Assembly (NCBI RefSeq): GCF_011040385.1
Contig: NZ_JAAIKB010000016.1
Span: forward strand, 1 to 64,000
Length of the DNA: 64,000 bases
DNA from: Falsiroseomonas algicola
GTDB taxonomy: Bacteria > Pseudomonadota > Alphaproteobacteria > Acetobacterales > Acetobacteraceae
Direction of reading: 5' to 3'
Shown: positions 26,780 through 36,336 of the stretch, piece after piece
Layout of the letters: each line of letters opens with the position of its first letter
How positions within the stretch are numbered: position 1 is the stretch's first letter
The notes under the pieces: generated by a model
The model's input: only the letters and a program-made list of their open reading frames with translations
Databases searched by the model: none
Told to the model about the DNA's origin: nothing
Program-made: the position numbers and the translations under genes

Positions 26780-27840
26780 CAGCCGGGCCAGCCCTCGCCG
26801 AGGTTGTCGATCCGCACCCCGGCGGCACCCTCGCCCGCTTCCAGCGCGCCGATGCGGAACACCGTCTCGCCCGCCTCGGTCAGCATGGCCTGCGCGGCCT
26901 CCGCCTCCTCCGCCGCCACCACCAGCACCATGCCGAGCCCGCAATTGAAGACCCGCAGCATTTCCTCCGCCGCCACCCCGCCGGTCCGTGCCAGCCAGGC
27001 GAAGACGGGCGGCACGGCCCAGGCGCGGGCATCCAGCGCCGCAACGACGCCGGAAGGCAGCACGCGGGGCAGGTTGCCGGGCAGCCCGCCGCCGGTGATG
27101 TGCGCGGCCGCCTTCAGCTTCCCCGCGCGATGCAGCGCCAGCACCGGCTTCACATAGATGCGCGTCGGCGCCAGCAGCGCCTCCGCCACGCTCTGGCCGC
27201 TGGCGAAGGGGGCGGGCGCGGCCAGCGTCAGGTTGGTCCCGGCCAGGATGCGCCGCACCAGCGAATAGCCGTTGGAATGCACGCCGGAACTGGCGAGCCC
27301 CAGCAGCACGTCGCCCGGACCCACATCGACCTTCGGCAGCAGCGCATCGCGCTCCGCCGCGCCGACCGTGAAGCCCGCCAGGTCATAGTCGCCACCCTTG
27401 TAGAGGCCCGGCATCTCCGCCGTCTCGCCGCCCACCAGCGCGCAGCCCGCGATCCGGCAGCCCTCCGCGATCCCGGCCACCACCTCGGCCGCCTGCGCGA
27501 CCTCCAGCTTCCCCGTCGCGAAATAGTCCAGGAAGAACAGCGGCTCCGCGCCCTGCACCACCAGGTCGTTCACGCACATCGCCACCAGGTCCTGGCCGAC
27601 GAAGCCATGGATGCCGCTGTCGATGGCGAGCTTCAGCTTGGTGCCGACCCCGTCCGTGGAGCTCACCAGCACCGGGTCCCGGAACCCCGCCGCCTTCAGG
27701 TCGAACAGCGCGCCGAAACCTCCGAGCCCGCCCATCGTTCCGGGCCTGTCGGTGCTGCGGGCGAGCGGCTTGATGGCATCCACCAGCGCATCGCCGGCTT
27801 CGATATCGACCCCGGCGTCGCGGTAGGTCAGGCTGGTCAT
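26779..27840 (-). CDS. purM: Phosphoribosylformylglycinamidine cyclo-ligase
   Basis: A 353-aa AIR synthetase, the fifth step of purine synthesis. Family landmarks include [78 protein letters not shown] and the late THITGGG-like [18 protein letters not shown]. The start at ATG 27840 gives normal length. It is divergent from the DUF2066 gene. Confidence 0.96.
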   Translation of the reverse strand: MTSLTYRDAGVDIEAGDALVDAIKPLARSTDRPGTMGGLGGFGALFDLKAAGFRDPVLVSSTDGVGTKLKLAIDSGIHGFVGQDLVAMCVNDLVVQGAEPLFFLDYFATGKLEVAQAAEVVAGIAEGCRIAGCALVGGETAEMPGLYKGGDYDLAGFTVGAAERDALLPKVDVGPGDVLLGLASSGVHSNGYSLVRRILAGTNLTLAAPAPFASGQSVAEALLAPTRIYVKPVLALHRAGKLKAAAHITGGGLPGNLPRVLPSGVVAALDARAWAVPPVFAWLARTGGVAAEEMLRVFNCGLGMVLVVAAEEAEAAQAMLTEAGETVFRIGALEAGEGAAGVRIDNLGEGWPG

Positions 27841-27960
27841 GGCGGCCCCCGATCGGGTATTCGGCACACAGGCACCGGCGGTGCCTGCAACGGTAGGGAT
27901 GGCGATATGCCGGTCAGCGAGCGGCGCAGCCAGTGGGGCGGAAAAAACCATTTTCGCCTC

Positions 27961-28773
27961 ATGACGGCAATGCAGACCACGCCGCTTGCGGCGATATGCA
28001 CCTCGCCGCTTGCGGCGCTATGCACCACGCCGCTTGCGGCGATACGGGCGATGGTGCTCGGCGCCGCGATGGCGATCGCGGCACCCATGGCCGTGTCCGC
28101 ACCCGCCTTCGCCCAGGCGACCCCGGACGAAAACCCGCTGGTCCAGCGCGGCGTGCCGGCCGAGGCCACGGCGGAAACCGCCGTCATTGCCCGCGACCGC
28201 GCGCTGAATGCCGGCCAGCGCACCGCCTATGACCGCATGGCGGCCGCCCTCGGCCTGCCCCGCGGCATCCCGGATTCCCAGATCGAGGGCCTGGTCCAGT
28301 CCCTGGTCATCGAATCCGAACGCATCACCCAGCGCGGCTACGCCGCCCGGCTGACGGTGAACTTCAACCCCTCCCGCGTCGCGGCGATGGGGGGGCGGAA
28401 CCCCGGGGCCATCGGCGCGCCCGGTACCCTGTTCAGCACGCCCGGTCCTGCCACCGGCCCGGCCACGGGCCCCGCCACCGCCCAGGCCCCCGGCGTCGGC
28501 GGCCCCGCCGTCGCGACGGTGGAGGCGCTCGCCCTCTACCGGTCCTTCCCCGAATACGTCGAGATCACGCGCCGGCTCGGCGCGGCCTCCCCCATCGCGC
28601 GCTTCGAACTGATCAGCCTGACGGGCGAGAGTGCGCGCCTCCGCCTCGGCCTGCGCACCCAGCCGCCGGAGGCCGCGGCCGAACTGGCGCAGAGCGGCAT
28701 CGCGCTCTCCCCGGCCCCGATCGATGCCCGACCTGGCGAAGGATGGCGCCTCAGCCTTGCCGGAGGCCGTTGA
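27961..28773 (+). CDS. DUF2066-like exported protein
   Basis: A 270-aa (or 240-aa) protein. A signal peptide is clear at [22 protein letters not shown], which begins at ATG 28051; the frame also opens at 27961 and there adds three copies of an 8-residue unit (TPLAAICT-like). The mature part contains [20 protein letters not shown], a Pro/Ala-rich insertion (~residues 155-180) and [16 protein letters not shown]-like segments. Length, position before a phosphatidyltransferase and AI-2E permease, and layout fit the DUF2066 family, whose function is unknown. It overlaps the next gene by 50 bases. Confidence 0.68.
   Translation: MTAMQTTPLAAICTSPLAALCTTPLAAIRAMVLGAAMAIAAPMAVSAPAFAQATPDENPLVQRGVPAEATAETAVIARDRALNAGQRTAYDRMAAALGLPRGIPDSQIEGLVQSLVIESERITQRGYAARLTVNFNPSRVAAMGGRNPGAIGAPGTLFSTPGPATGPATGPATAQAPGVGGPAVATVEALALYRSFPEYVEITRRLGAASPIARFELISLTGESARLRLGLRTQPPEAAAELAQSGIALSPAPIDARPGEGWRLSLAGGR
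27979..28050 (+). repeat. Three 24-bp tandem repeats with internal hairpins
   Basis: The unit (CGCCGCTTGCGGCG + ATATGCACC-like) occurs three times with one to three changes each. Every copy contains the self-complementary CGCCGC-TT-GCGGCG. The array is either the coding start of the DUF2066 gene or its leader, immediately before the signal-peptide ATG at 28051. Confidence 0.8.
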
Positions 28774-29395
28774 CCACAAGCCGGCGCCGGCCGGCGCGAA
28801 GGGGGAAGCTGCCCCCTTCGCCACCCTGCCGCCCCGCCCCGCGGTGGTCACGACCGGCGATGCCTATTTCACCCTGCCCAACGCCATCACCTTCGCCCGG
28901 CTCTGCGCCGTGCCGGGCATGGTCTGGCTGGTGCTGAACCATCGGCTGGACTGGGCCTTCTGGGTCTTCGTCGCCGCCGGCGTCTCGGACGCCGTCGATG
29001 GCTGGCTCGCCCGCGTCCGGCGCAGCCGCTCCACCCTGGGTGCCATCCTCGACCCCGTGGCCGACAAGGCGCTGCTGGTCTCCATCTACGTCACGCTGGC
29101 GGGCATCGGCGTGCTGCCGGACTGGCTCGCCATCCTCGTCGTGTTCCGGGACCTGCTGATCGTGGGCGGCGTGCTGGTGCTCTACGTCCTGGGGCAGCCG
29201 CCGCGCATCCAGCCGATCTTCGTCTCCAAGCTCAACACCGCGCTGCAGATCACGCTGGCGGCCGGGGCGCTGCTGCTGGCGGGCTACGGCATGGGCGATT
29301 CCGTCATCATCGACGTCTTCATCTGGCTGGTCGCCGCCAGCACCTTCGCCTCCGGCGCCGCCTACGTCACCCAGGCCGCGCGCGGGCGGGCATGA
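28724..29395 (+). CDS. CDP-alcohol phosphatidyltransferase family protein
   Basis: A 223-aa membrane enzyme. The complete CDP-alcohol phosphotransferase signature D-x2-DG-x2-AR-x8-G-x3-D-x3-D is present as SDAVDGWLARVRRSRS + TLGAILDPVADK (~100-127). About four to five TM helices follow. It probably makes a phospholipid such as phosphatidylglycerophosphate or cardiolipin; the polar acceptor is unclear. The start at ATG 28724 lies inside the end of the DUF2066 gene, and the stop overlaps the AI-2E gene (ATGA). Confidence 0.9.
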   Translation: MPDLAKDGASALPEAVDHKPAPAGAKGEAAPFATLPPRPAVVTTGDAYFTLPNAITFARLCAVPGMVWLVLNHRLDWAFWVFVAAGVSDAVDGWLARVRRSRSTLGAILDPVADKALLVSIYVTLAGIGVLPDWLAILVVFRDLLIVGGVLVLYVLGQPPRIQPIFVSKLNTALQITLAAGALLLAGYGMGDSVIIDVFIWLVAASTFASGAAYVTQAARGRA

Positions 29396-30576
29396 GCGGC
29401 ACGAAGACCCCCGCACCTCCCCCCCCGCTGCCGGCGCCACCCCCGGCCCCGAAGCCCGAGGCGCGCCCGACCTCCTGGCCTGCCTCCCCCGGCGCGCGCA
29501 TGGCGACGCGGGCGGAGCGCTGGGCGCTGGTCATCGGCACGGCGGTGGTGCTGCTGTTCAGCCTCTGGCTCTTCTCCGCCATCCTCACGCCCTTCGTGCT
29601 GGCGGCCTGCATCGCCTATTTCCTGGACCCGCCCGCCCGGCAGCTGACGCGCTTCGGCATCCCGCGCGGCCTCGCCGCCTTCCTGCTGGTGATGGGCCTC
29701 ACGGCCTTCGCGCTGCTGGCGCTGCTGCTGCTCTATCCCCTGCTGGTCGCGCAGATCGGCGTGCTGGCCACGCGCCTGCCCGCCTATGTCGCCGGCATCG
29801 GCACCCTGGTCCGCCAGGCGCTGGAACGGCTGCAGGAAGCGCTGGGGCCGGAGCTGGTGGACACCCAGCTGCGGGATTTGGCGGTGCGCCAGGCCGGGCA
29901 GATCATCACCTTCCTCGGCACCGCGGTGGCGCGCCTCATCGGCGGCGGCGTCGCCCTGTTCAACGTCTTCACCCTGCTGGTGGTGACGCCGGTGGTGGGC
30001 TTCTACCTGCTGCGCGACTGGCCGGCGATGATGGGCCGCCTGGAATCCTGGCTGCCCCGTCGCAACGCCGCGGTGCTGCGCCAGCTGGCGAGGGACACGG
30101 ACCGGGTGCTGTCGGCCTGGCTGCGTGGCCAGCTGCTCTGCTGCGGGCTGCTCGCGGTCTACTACGCCACGGCGCTGAGCGCGGTGGGGCTGGAGCTCGG
30201 CCTGACGGTCGGCCTGATGGCCGGCATCCTCTCCTTCATCCCCTATATCGGCAGCCTGACGGGCTTCGTGACCGCGATCCTGCTCGCCATGGCGCAGTTC
30301 GGCACCTGGAACGGCGTCGGCCTGGTCATGGCCGTCTTCGTCGCCGGCCAGATCGTGGAGGGCTACATCATCTACCCGCGCCTGCTGGGGGACCGGGTGG
30401 AACTGCACGCGGTCTGGGTGATCTTCGCCCTCTTCGCCGGCGGCGTCGCCTTCGGCTTCCTCGGCGTGCTGCTGGCCGTGCCCATGGCCGCCGCGATCGG
30501 CGTCGTCACGCGCTACTGGCTGCGACGGTATCTGGAAAGCCCGCTGTACCTCGATCCGCCGAGGACCGGCTCCTAA
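29392..30576 (+). CDS. AI-2E family transporter/permease
   Basis: A 394-aa polytopic membrane protein. After a Pro-rich cytoplasmic start, two N-terminal TM helices (~40-100), a central amphipathic region and four or more C-terminal helices are seen. Family motifs are FVLAACIAYFLDPPARQL, GFYLLRDWPAMM and GLMAGILSFIPYIGSLTG (~275). Members include TqsA-like exporters and Na+/H+ antiporters; the substrate here is unknown. Its end overlaps convergent phaZ by 4 bases. In the order I recall from relatives, hdaA should follow. Confidence 0.9.
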   Translation: MSGTKTPAPPPPLPAPPPAPKPEARPTSWPASPGARMATRAERWALVIGTAVVLLFSLWLFSAILTPFVLAACIAYFLDPPARQLTRFGIPRGLAAFLLVMGLTAFALLALLLLYPLLVAQIGVLATRLPAYVAGIGTLVRQALERLQEALGPELVDTQLRDLAVRQAGQIITFLGTAVARLIGGGVALFNVFTLLVVTPVVGFYLLRDWPAMMGRLESWLPRRNAAVLRQLARDTDRVLSAWLRGQLLCCGLLAVYYATALSAVGLELGLTVGLMAGILSFIPYIGSLTGFVTAILLAMAQFGTWNGVGLVMAVFVAGQIVEGYIIYPRLLGDRVELHAVWVIFALFAGGVAFGFLGVLLAVPMAAAIGVVTRYWLRRYLESPLYLDPPRTGS

Positions 30577-31793
30577 CCCTCATTCGCCTGGATCATCTCC
30601 CGCACCCGCGGATAGATCGCCTGCGCGAAGCGCCGCCCGCTGAACACCCCGTAATGGCCAACGCCCGTCTGCAGATGGTAGCGCCGCATCGTCACCGGCA
30701 CGCTGCGGCACAGATCGAGTGCCGCCATCGTCTGCCCGATGCCGCAGATGTCGTCCTTCTCGCCCTCCACGGCCATGATCGCCGTGCGCCGGATCGCCTC
30801 CGGCCGCACCCGCCGGCCGCGCCACACCATCTCGCCGCGCGCCAGCGCATGGTCCTGGAACACGGTCTTCACCGTCTCCAGGAAGAACTCCGCCGGCAGG
30901 TCCATCACCGCGAGATACTCGTCATAGAAGCGCCGGTGCTGCGCCGCCCGCGCCACATCGCCATCGAACAGCGCCCAGAACTGGTCCTGATGCGCCTTCA
31001 GGTGCCGGTCGAGGTTCATCGACATGAAGGCCGAGAGCTGCAGCGCCCCCGGATAGACCCGCCGTCCCGACCCCTGGTGCCGCCACGGCACGCGCGCGAT
31101 CAGGTTGCGCTCGAACCACTCGATCCCGTGCCCCGCCGCCAGCGCGTTCACCTTGGTCGGGTTCTGCCGCGCATCGATCGGCCCCGCCATCAGCGTGACA
31201 CTCCGCGGAGACGCGCGGTTCCGGTCCTCCGCCATCAGCGCCACCGCCGACAGCACCGCCACCACCGGCTGGCACACCGCCAGCACATGGCCGCCGGGCC
31301 CGATCGCCTCCTGGAACCGCATCACATGCTCGATGAACTCATCGAGTCCGAAGCGCCCCGCGCTGAGCGGCACGTCCCGCGCATTGTGCCAATCCGTGAT
31401 GTAGACGTCGTGGTCCTGCAGCAGCACCTGCACCGTGCCACGCAGCAGCGTCGCGAAATGGCCGCTCATCGGCGCCACCACCAGCACGCGGGGCAGGGGG
31501 GTCTGCACATCCGTCCGGAACCTGACGAGCGAGGCGAAGGGCGTCCCCGCCACCACCTCCTCGGCCACCTCCACCAGCCGGTTGCCGACGCGCACCGGCC
31601 CGATCCCGAAGGCCGGCCGCGTCTGCGTCACCGCGAACTGCGCGAACACATCTGCCGCCGCCCGCATCGCCCGCAGCCCGTCGAAGGCGGGATGCATGAC
31701 GCCCCAGGGCCCGAGCCACCCCGCCATGCCCTTCGCATGCGCCCGCCACGGCGCCAGCGCATCCTGCCTAGCCTGCAATGCGCGATAGATCAT
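30573..31793 (-). CDS. phaZ: Intracellular polyhydroxyalkanoate depolymerase (PhaZ1 type)
   Basis: A 406-aa alpha/beta hydrolase that mobilises stored PHB. The family start MIYRALQARQDALAPWRAHAK is present. The lipase-box-like element has the Cys nucleophile in HVLAVCQPVVAVLSA (Cys174), characteristic of intracellular depolymerases. The C-terminal half (NLIARVPWRHQG..., SGRRVYPGALQLSAFMSMNLDRHLKAH..., GVGHYGVFSGRRFA with catalytic His) matches the family. The ATG at 31793 gives the conserved N-terminus. It implies that the cell stores PHA, although no phaC is in the window. Confidence 0.93.
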   Translation of the reverse strand: MIYRALQARQDALAPWRAHAKGMAGWLGPWGVMHPAFDGLRAMRAAADVFAQFAVTQTRPAFGIGPVRVGNRLVEVAEEVVAGTPFASLVRFRTDVQTPLPRVLVVAPMSGHFATLLRGTVQVLLQDHDVYITDWHNARDVPLSAGRFGLDEFIEHVMRFQEAIGPGGHVLAVCQPVVAVLSAVALMAEDRNRASPRSVTLMAGPIDARQNPTKVNALAAGHGIEWFERNLIARVPWRHQGSGRRVYPGALQLSAFMSMNLDRHLKAHQDQFWALFDGDVARAAQHRRFYDEYLAVMDLPAEFFLETVKTVFQDHALARGEMVWRGRRVRPEAIRRTAIMAVEGEKDDICGIGQTMAALDLCRSVPVTMRRYHLQTGVGHYGVFSGRRFAQAIYPRVREMIQANEG

Positions 31794-31896
31794 GCGCCGG
31801 CCCCGTTCGTGACGGGGCCATCGTGCCACTCGCGGGCCGTTTCGCAACCGCGAAGCCGCTGGTAGCCTGGGGGAAGCAGCAGGAAGGGGTGTCGCC

Positions 31897-32604
31897 ATGT
31901 CCGGAGCCAGGCCGCGCAAGCCCGCCGCCACCCCGCCCGCGCCGGCGGCGATCCTGCGCATCTCCAGCCGCAACTACTCCTCCTGGTCGCTGCGCGGCTT
32001 CCTCATCGCCCGCCTCGCGGGCCTGAACTTCCGCACCATCACCGTCTCCGCCGACGATCCCTCCACCCGGGCGGAGCTGCTGAACAACGCCTCCTCCATC
32101 CTCCTCCCCTGCCTGGAGCATGAGGGGGCGGAGCTCTGGGACACGATCGCCATCGCGGAATACCTGAACGAACGCTTCCCCGATTCCCGCATGATGCCGG
32201 AGGATCGCATCGCCCGTGCCCGCTGCCGCGCCATCAGCGGGGAGATGCATGCAGGCTTCCACGCGCTGCGCTCCTCCCTGCCGTTCAACCTCCGCGCCAC
32301 CATCCCGAACTTCACCGTCTGGTCCGCCGCCCGCGGCGACCTGGAGCGCATCTTCACCCTCTGGCGCGACTGCCTGGCCGAATGGGGCGGCCCCTGGCTC
32401 TTCGGCGCCCGCCCCAGCGTGGCCGACGCCATGTACGCCCCCGTCGTGCTGCGCGCCCGCACCTACAACGTGGCGCTGGACGAGACCTGCGAGGCCTATG
32501 CCCGCACCATCGAGGCCTGGCCCGACCTCCGCGAATGGATCGACGCCGCCACCCAGGAGCCGGAGCCCCGCATCACGGAGCTGGAGCTGGACGCCGAGTT
32601 CTGA
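31897..32604 (+). CDS. Glutathione S-transferase family protein
   Basis: A 235-aa protein. The N-terminal thioredoxin fold starts ILRISSRNYSSWSLRGFLIARLAGLNF with the probable catalytic Ser, and LLPCLEHEGAELWDTIAIAEYLNERFP is the glutathione-binding segment. An all-helical C-terminal domain follows with PWLFGARPSVADAMYAPVVLR. The substrate is unknown. It is transcribed divergently from phaZ, ~100 bases apart, and starts at ATG 31897 behind AGGAAGGGG. Confidence 0.9.
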   Translation: MSGARPRKPAATPPAPAAILRISSRNYSSWSLRGFLIARLAGLNFRTITVSADDPSTRAELLNNASSILLPCLEHEGAELWDTIAIAEYLNERFPDSRMMPEDRIARARCRAISGEMHAGFHALRSSLPFNLRATIPNFTVWSAARGDLERIFTLWRDCLAEWGGPWLFGARPSVADAMYAPVVLRARTYNVALDETCEAYARTIEAWPDLREWIDAATQEPEPRITELELDAEF

Positions 32605-32801
32605 GCGCAGGCCGCCGGCACGGCCCGGCATGCGGCGCGACCGGTATTTCAACAGAATGAAATTCCCAACACCGTCGCGAAATTAATAGACTTGAGCAGG
32701 ATTGATCCGGTATGGGCCGAAAACTGTCACCGTAAGCGCCCCGTAAGCCGACCCTGGCACCTAGGGGGCCGGACGCCGGCGCCAGGAAAACGAAGCATCA
32801 C

Positions 32802-33887
32802 ATGCGGGACTACTCGCCCTACGCCCTGTTCCACCCCGGCAACGGGCAGGGCAGCACGCTCCATGTCTCCCTCGGCTTCCGTGACCTGCCCGCGGGCCGC
32901 TTCTCGATGTGGGACATCCTGACCCGCCGCGGCGTGCCGGTGCTGTTCCTCAACTGCCCGAACACCTGGTACCTGCAAGGCGTGCCCGGATTTGCGGATG
33001 ACACGCAATCGCTGCTGGCGCGCATCAACCGCCTGGCGAAGCGCATCAAGGCCAGCGCGGTCGAATTCGTCGGCGCCTCCATGGGCGGCACCGCGGCCAT
33101 CCGGCTCGGCGTCGAATACGGGGCGGACCGCATCACCGCCATCAATCCCGAGACCTGCCTCGGCCTCCGCCATTCCCAGAGCGTGCTGGACCTCTCCCCC
33201 GCCGAGGCCCGCGCCGCCCGCGCCGAGCTGGCGGGCCTGCGCACAACCCGCCCCCAGCGGATCCGCGCCCTGGTGAGCGATGCCGATGCGGTGGATGTGG
33301 TGAACATGGCGGCGCTGGCGGCGCTGCACCCCGTGGACCTCTGCCTCTTCCCCGGGAGGGACCACCATGTGGCGGAGCACCTGGCCGCCAGCGGCAAGCT
33401 GGATTTTCTGCTGTTCGGCGCCCCCGCTGGCGCGGCGCTGGATGAGCGCCTGCTGGACTGCCACCGGGGCCATCACCACGCGCCGCCCATGCCATCCGCC
33501 ATGGCGATGCTCCGCGCCTATCACGACTGCACAAGCGGCCGCTTCGCCCGCGCGCTGGACCGCCTAGCGCCGCTGGACGCCGCCGCGATCGGCCATGCCA
33601 GCGTCGGCTTCCTGCGCGGCTGGGCCCACACCGAACTCGGCGCCATCGACGCCGCCGTGCAGGATTTCTTCGCCGCCCGCCGCCACAACCCCCGTTCGGT
33701 GCGCTTCTGCCGCGCGCTGTCGCAGGCCCTGCTCAGCGCCGGCCGCGCGGAGGAAGCGGTGGTGGCCCTGTCCTGGGTGCTGGAGGAACCCCAGCCGGAC
33801 CGCGTGGCGCTGGTGGCGCTGGCGGACGCGCTGGAGGCGACGAACCGGCGGGCGGAGGCGGAGGGGGTGAGGGGGAGGCTGGGGTAG
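32802..33887 (+). CDS. Alpha/beta-hydrolase-fold protein with C-terminal TPR-like repeats
   Basis: A 361-aa protein of unknown function. The N-terminal half looks like an alpha/beta hydrolase: VLFLNCPNTWYLQGVPGF, then the nucleophile elbow VEFVGASMGGTAAIRLG (Ser93), INPET, and a late His in FPGRDHHVAEHL. From ~235 on it turns into helical TPR-like repeats (AMLRAYHDCTSGRFARALDRL, AAVQDFFAARRHNPRSVRFCRALSQALLSAGRAEEAVVAL). Hydrolase-TPR fusions of this kind occur near surface-polysaccharide genes, but none are here. A 197-base gap precedes it with TTGAGC-like promoter sequence and AGGAAAACGA as ribosome site. Confidence 0.75.
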   Translation: MRDYSPYALFHPGNGQGSTLHVSLGFRDLPAGRFSMWDILTRRGVPVLFLNCPNTWYLQGVPGFADDTQSLLARINRLAKRIKASAVEFVGASMGGTAAIRLGVEYGADRITAINPETCLGLRHSQSVLDLSPAEARAARAELAGLRTTRPQRIRALVSDADAVDVVNMAALAALHPVDLCLFPGRDHHVAEHLAASGKLDFLLFGAPAGAALDERLLDCHRGHHHAPPMPSAMAMLRAYHDCTSGRFARALDRLAPLDAAAIGHASVGFLRGWAHTELGAIDAAVQDFFAARRHNPRSVRFCRALSQALLSAGRAEEAVVALSWVLEEPQPDRVALVALADALEATNRRAEAEGVRGRLG

Positions 33888-33928
33888 GGGGCTTTCTGAC
33901 AGCCAACGTTGTTTGGATTTATACGGAC

Positions 33929-34588
33929 ATGGCTTCGGGCCGCTTCGTCTCCTACGTCCGGGTCAGCACCGCGCGGCAAGGCCGCAGCGGTCTCGGCCTG
34001 GAGGCGCAGCGCGAGGCGGTGACTGCCTACCTCAACGGCGGCAACTGGACGGTCATTGCCGACTTCGTGGAAGTCGAGAGCGGCCGGAAGTCGGATCGGC
34101 CCGAGCTTGCGAAGGCAATGGCCCTATGCCGCCTCACTGGCGCCACGCTGGTTATCGCCAAGCTCGACCGTCTGGCGCGCGACGCGCATTTTCTTCTCGG
34201 CTTGCAGAAAGCTGGGGTGGATTTCACTGCGTGCGACATGCCACAGGCGAACCGCCTCACCATCGGCATCATGGCGCTTGTGGCTGAGGAAGAGGCGCGG
34301 GCTATCTCAGCCCGGACGAAGGCGGCGCTCGCCGCTGCGAAGGCGCGGGGGACGAATCTTGGCGGTTGGCGCGGTGGTCCGGTGGTAGACGGCACTCTTG
34401 GCGCCGAGGCGGTGCGGAAGAGCGCCGATGCCTTCGCCGCTGGTCTGGCGCCGATGCTCCGCCAGATGCAGGGCGAGGGCCTGCCTCTTCGCCAGATGGC
34501 GGCTCGCTTGGCCGATAAGGGCATCAAGACGCCACGTGGCGGTGCCTGGACTGCTGTGGCCGTCCGGAATGCCTTATCCAGGATTTAG
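33929..34588 (+). CDS. Serine recombinase (resolvase/invertase family)
   Basis: A 219-aa site-specific recombinase. The catalytic Ser13 is in VSYVRVSTARQGRSGLGLEAQ, and the conserved Arg cluster is in VIAKLDRLARDAHFL. The C-terminal segment LPLRQMAARLADKGIKTPRGGAWTAVAVRNALSRI is the helix-turn-helix DNA-binding part of small recombinases. Codon use is less GC-extreme than in its left neighbours. It directly precedes the three-gene cassette and is a plausible agent of its insertion, though I found no flanking crossover sites by eye. Confidence 0.9.
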   Translation: MASGRFVSYVRVSTARQGRSGLGLEAQREAVTAYLNGGNWTVIADFVEVESGRKSDRPELAKAMALCRLTGATLVIAKLDRLARDAHFLLGLQKAGVDFTACDMPQANRLTIGIMALVAEEEARAISARTKAALAAAKARGTNLGGWRGGPVVDGTLGAEAVRKSADAFAAGLAPMLRQMQGEGLPLRQMAARLADKGIKTPRGGAWTAVAVRNALSRI

Positions 34589-34727
34589 CTAGGGCAATCC
34601 GAGAGTTAGCCTAGAGGATGCTCTGGAGGCGGCTCCCCTCTGCTGGCGGCTGGAGTGGTGCGAGCGGGAGCCGTGTGCGAAGCCTTTATCAACCCGCGCG
34701 GGCACAGCGCTTGCTCGTGTGACGCAG

Positions 34728-34751
34728 ACGAGGCGCGCCTCGTAAATTTTT
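34728..34751 (+). terminator. Probable Rho-independent terminator after the recombinase
   Basis: ACGAGGCGCGCCTCGT is fully self-complementary (6-bp stem, CGCG loop) and is followed by AAATTTTT. It lies 140 bases past the recombinase stop and before the TIGR04255 gene, so the cassette downstream probably has its own promoter. Confidence 0.6.
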
Positions 34752-34828
34752 GTCGATCGGCATCGTAACCGCTTGGCAGTCTCCGCCGTTTCACACTAGA
34801 TTTCACGCTGGAGACAGGATGCGCCGCT

Positions 34829-35626
34829 ATGACAATCGCCGATCCCTTCGCCGGACCGGCTCCCGCCGAGGTCCAGCTAACGACCGCTCCTCTGGCCCTA
34901 GCGATTGCTCAAGTTCGGTTTCCTCCGATCCTGGCTCTCGATAAAGCGGAGGCCGTTGCGGACTTCCAGGAAGCCATTCGGGCTGACTACCCCGATCTTA
35001 GAAAGGAGGAAGTTCACGAGCTTGCTGTAACGCCAGGCGGCATGCAGGTCTCCAAGGCGATAGTTTGGAAGTTTACCGATGGCGGTGACGGCTGGCATGT
35101 CGCCTTGACGACGTCCTTCGTCGCGCTGGAGACGCGCGCCTACAGCAGTCGGAGCGACTTCCTTACTAGGTTTGACAAGGTGGTGAGGGCTGCTGCGGCG
35201 ACGTTCAAGCCAACCTATGCTGATCGACTTGGATTGAGATACGTCAATCGCCTTAGCAACGGCGCGCTTGGCCGCCTTGGCGCTCTGGTGCGCCCAGAGG
35301 TGGTTGGGGCTGCAGTGGCAACCCCGTTTGCTGAGCGTATTCGGCTCAACATGACTGAGACCCAACTCGATCTAGATGCTGGGGTTGGGCAGATGCTCTT
35401 GCGGCACGGATTGCTCCCCCCTCAAGCAACCTATGACCCAGCTGCGCTGCCTCCGACGGAAACTCCGAGTTGGGTTTTGGATATCGACACGTATCGAGCC
35501 GAGCGGGCAGACTTCAACGGAGACGGCTTGGCGAGGGCTGCGTGGAACCTCGCTGACAACGCATACCGTATGTTTCGGTGGATTGTGAGGGATGAGTTCC
35601 TGCGTGAACACGGAGCCGAAATATGA
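34829..35626 (+). CDS. TIGR04255 family protein
   Basis: A 265-aa protein matching the sporadically distributed TIGR04255 family: LALAIAQVRFPPILALDK near the N-terminus, KFTDGGDGWHVALTTSFVALETRAYSSRSDFLTRFDKVV (~81-118) and the late DADIDTYRAER-like WVLDIDTYRAERADF segment. The family function is unknown; members occur irregularly and often in genomic islands. The start ATG 34829 follows GGAGACAGG. The stop overlaps the next gene (ATGA), so the two are translationally coupled. Base composition is less GC-rich than core genes. Confidence 0.82.
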   Translation: MTIADPFAGPAPAEVQLTTAPLALAIAQVRFPPILALDKAEAVADFQEAIRADYPDLRKEEVHELAVTPGGMQVSKAIVWKFTDGGDGWHVALTTSFVALETRAYSSRSDFLTRFDKVVRAAAATFKPTYADRLGLRYVNRLSNGALGRLGALVRPEVVGAAVATPFAERIRLNMTETQLDLDAGVGQMLLRHGLLPPQATYDPAALPPTETPSWVLDIDTYRAERADFNGDGLARAAWNLADNAYRMFRWIVRDEFLREHGAEI

Positions 35627-36330
35627 ATAACATTACAACTATGTCGGCAACGACGTTTGCGTATTCGCAGCAAGTTGTGGCGGCCTACTTCCGCAGCGCT
35701 GTCATTGCCTGTGGCTTTGCTATGGTTGTGGGAGGTAGCCCAGCGCAGGCGACTTCGTCGATCCCTACGCGTCCTCTGGCGAGTGATGCTACGGCGGCTT
35801 CGCCGCGCATTACGCCTACGGTGGAAACTGCGGAAGAGGTTGCGAAGATTGCTGCAGCTTTTGAGACGCCAAGCACAAAGCTTGGCGAACTACGCCGTCG
35901 CTCGGGCCTGACCTGGGACGAACTTGCTCGTGTAATGAGAACGACGCGACGTTCGCTGCATCTTTGGTCTAACGGACGGGCAATAAGCGCCGCAAATGAA
36001 GAGCGCATTTCTCGGCTGCTTGTTGCTATTCGCGCCGTTGATCGGGGTACAGGTGTTGCGACCCGCGCGGCCATTCTTGGCCCAGACGAACTCGGCCGAG
36101 TGCCCCTCGATTTGCTGGCGGCTGGACAATTTGATGAGTTCAAGTTGGCTCTGGGTCCTAGTAGTGGCCGAGCTGATGGTCCGTCGCTACTACTTTCGGC
36201 GGCAGCCAAGGCGGAGCGTAGGCCGCCCGCGCCGGCAACTCTGCTAGGAGCACTACAAGACCCCGTCGCGGCAGAGCCAATGCCACTCGCTCGTGGCAAA
36301 TCCCTGCGTGGCTTGCGGGGGCGGGCCTAA
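35623..36330 (+). CDS. HTH protein with N-terminal hydrophobic segment
   Basis: A 235-aa protein. Residues ~20-42 (AAYFRSAVIACGFAMVVGGSPAQA) form a membrane anchor or signal-like helix ending in an AQA site. A Cro/CI-like helix-turn-helix follows at ~87-136 (KLGELRRRSGLTWDELARVMRTTRRSLHLWSNGRAISAANEERISRLL). The C-terminal 100 residues are unrecognised and rich in Ala/Leu/Arg. HTH proteins with this layout accompany TIGR04255 genes and could sense or regulate the system. Overlaps its neighbour upstream by 4 bases and precedes the next gene by 6. Confidence 0.7.
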   Translation: MNNITTMSATTFAYSQQVVAAYFRSAVIACGFAMVVGGSPAQATSSIPTRPLASDATAASPRITPTVETAEEVAKIAAAFETPSTKLGELRRRSGLTWDELARVMRTTRRSLHLWSNGRAISAANEERISRLLVAIRAVDRGTGVATRAAILGPDELGRVPLDLLAAGQFDEFKLALGPSSGRADGPSLLLSAAAKAERRPPAPATLLGALQDPVAAEPMPLARGKSLRGLRGRA

Positions 36331-36336
36331 GGCGCT

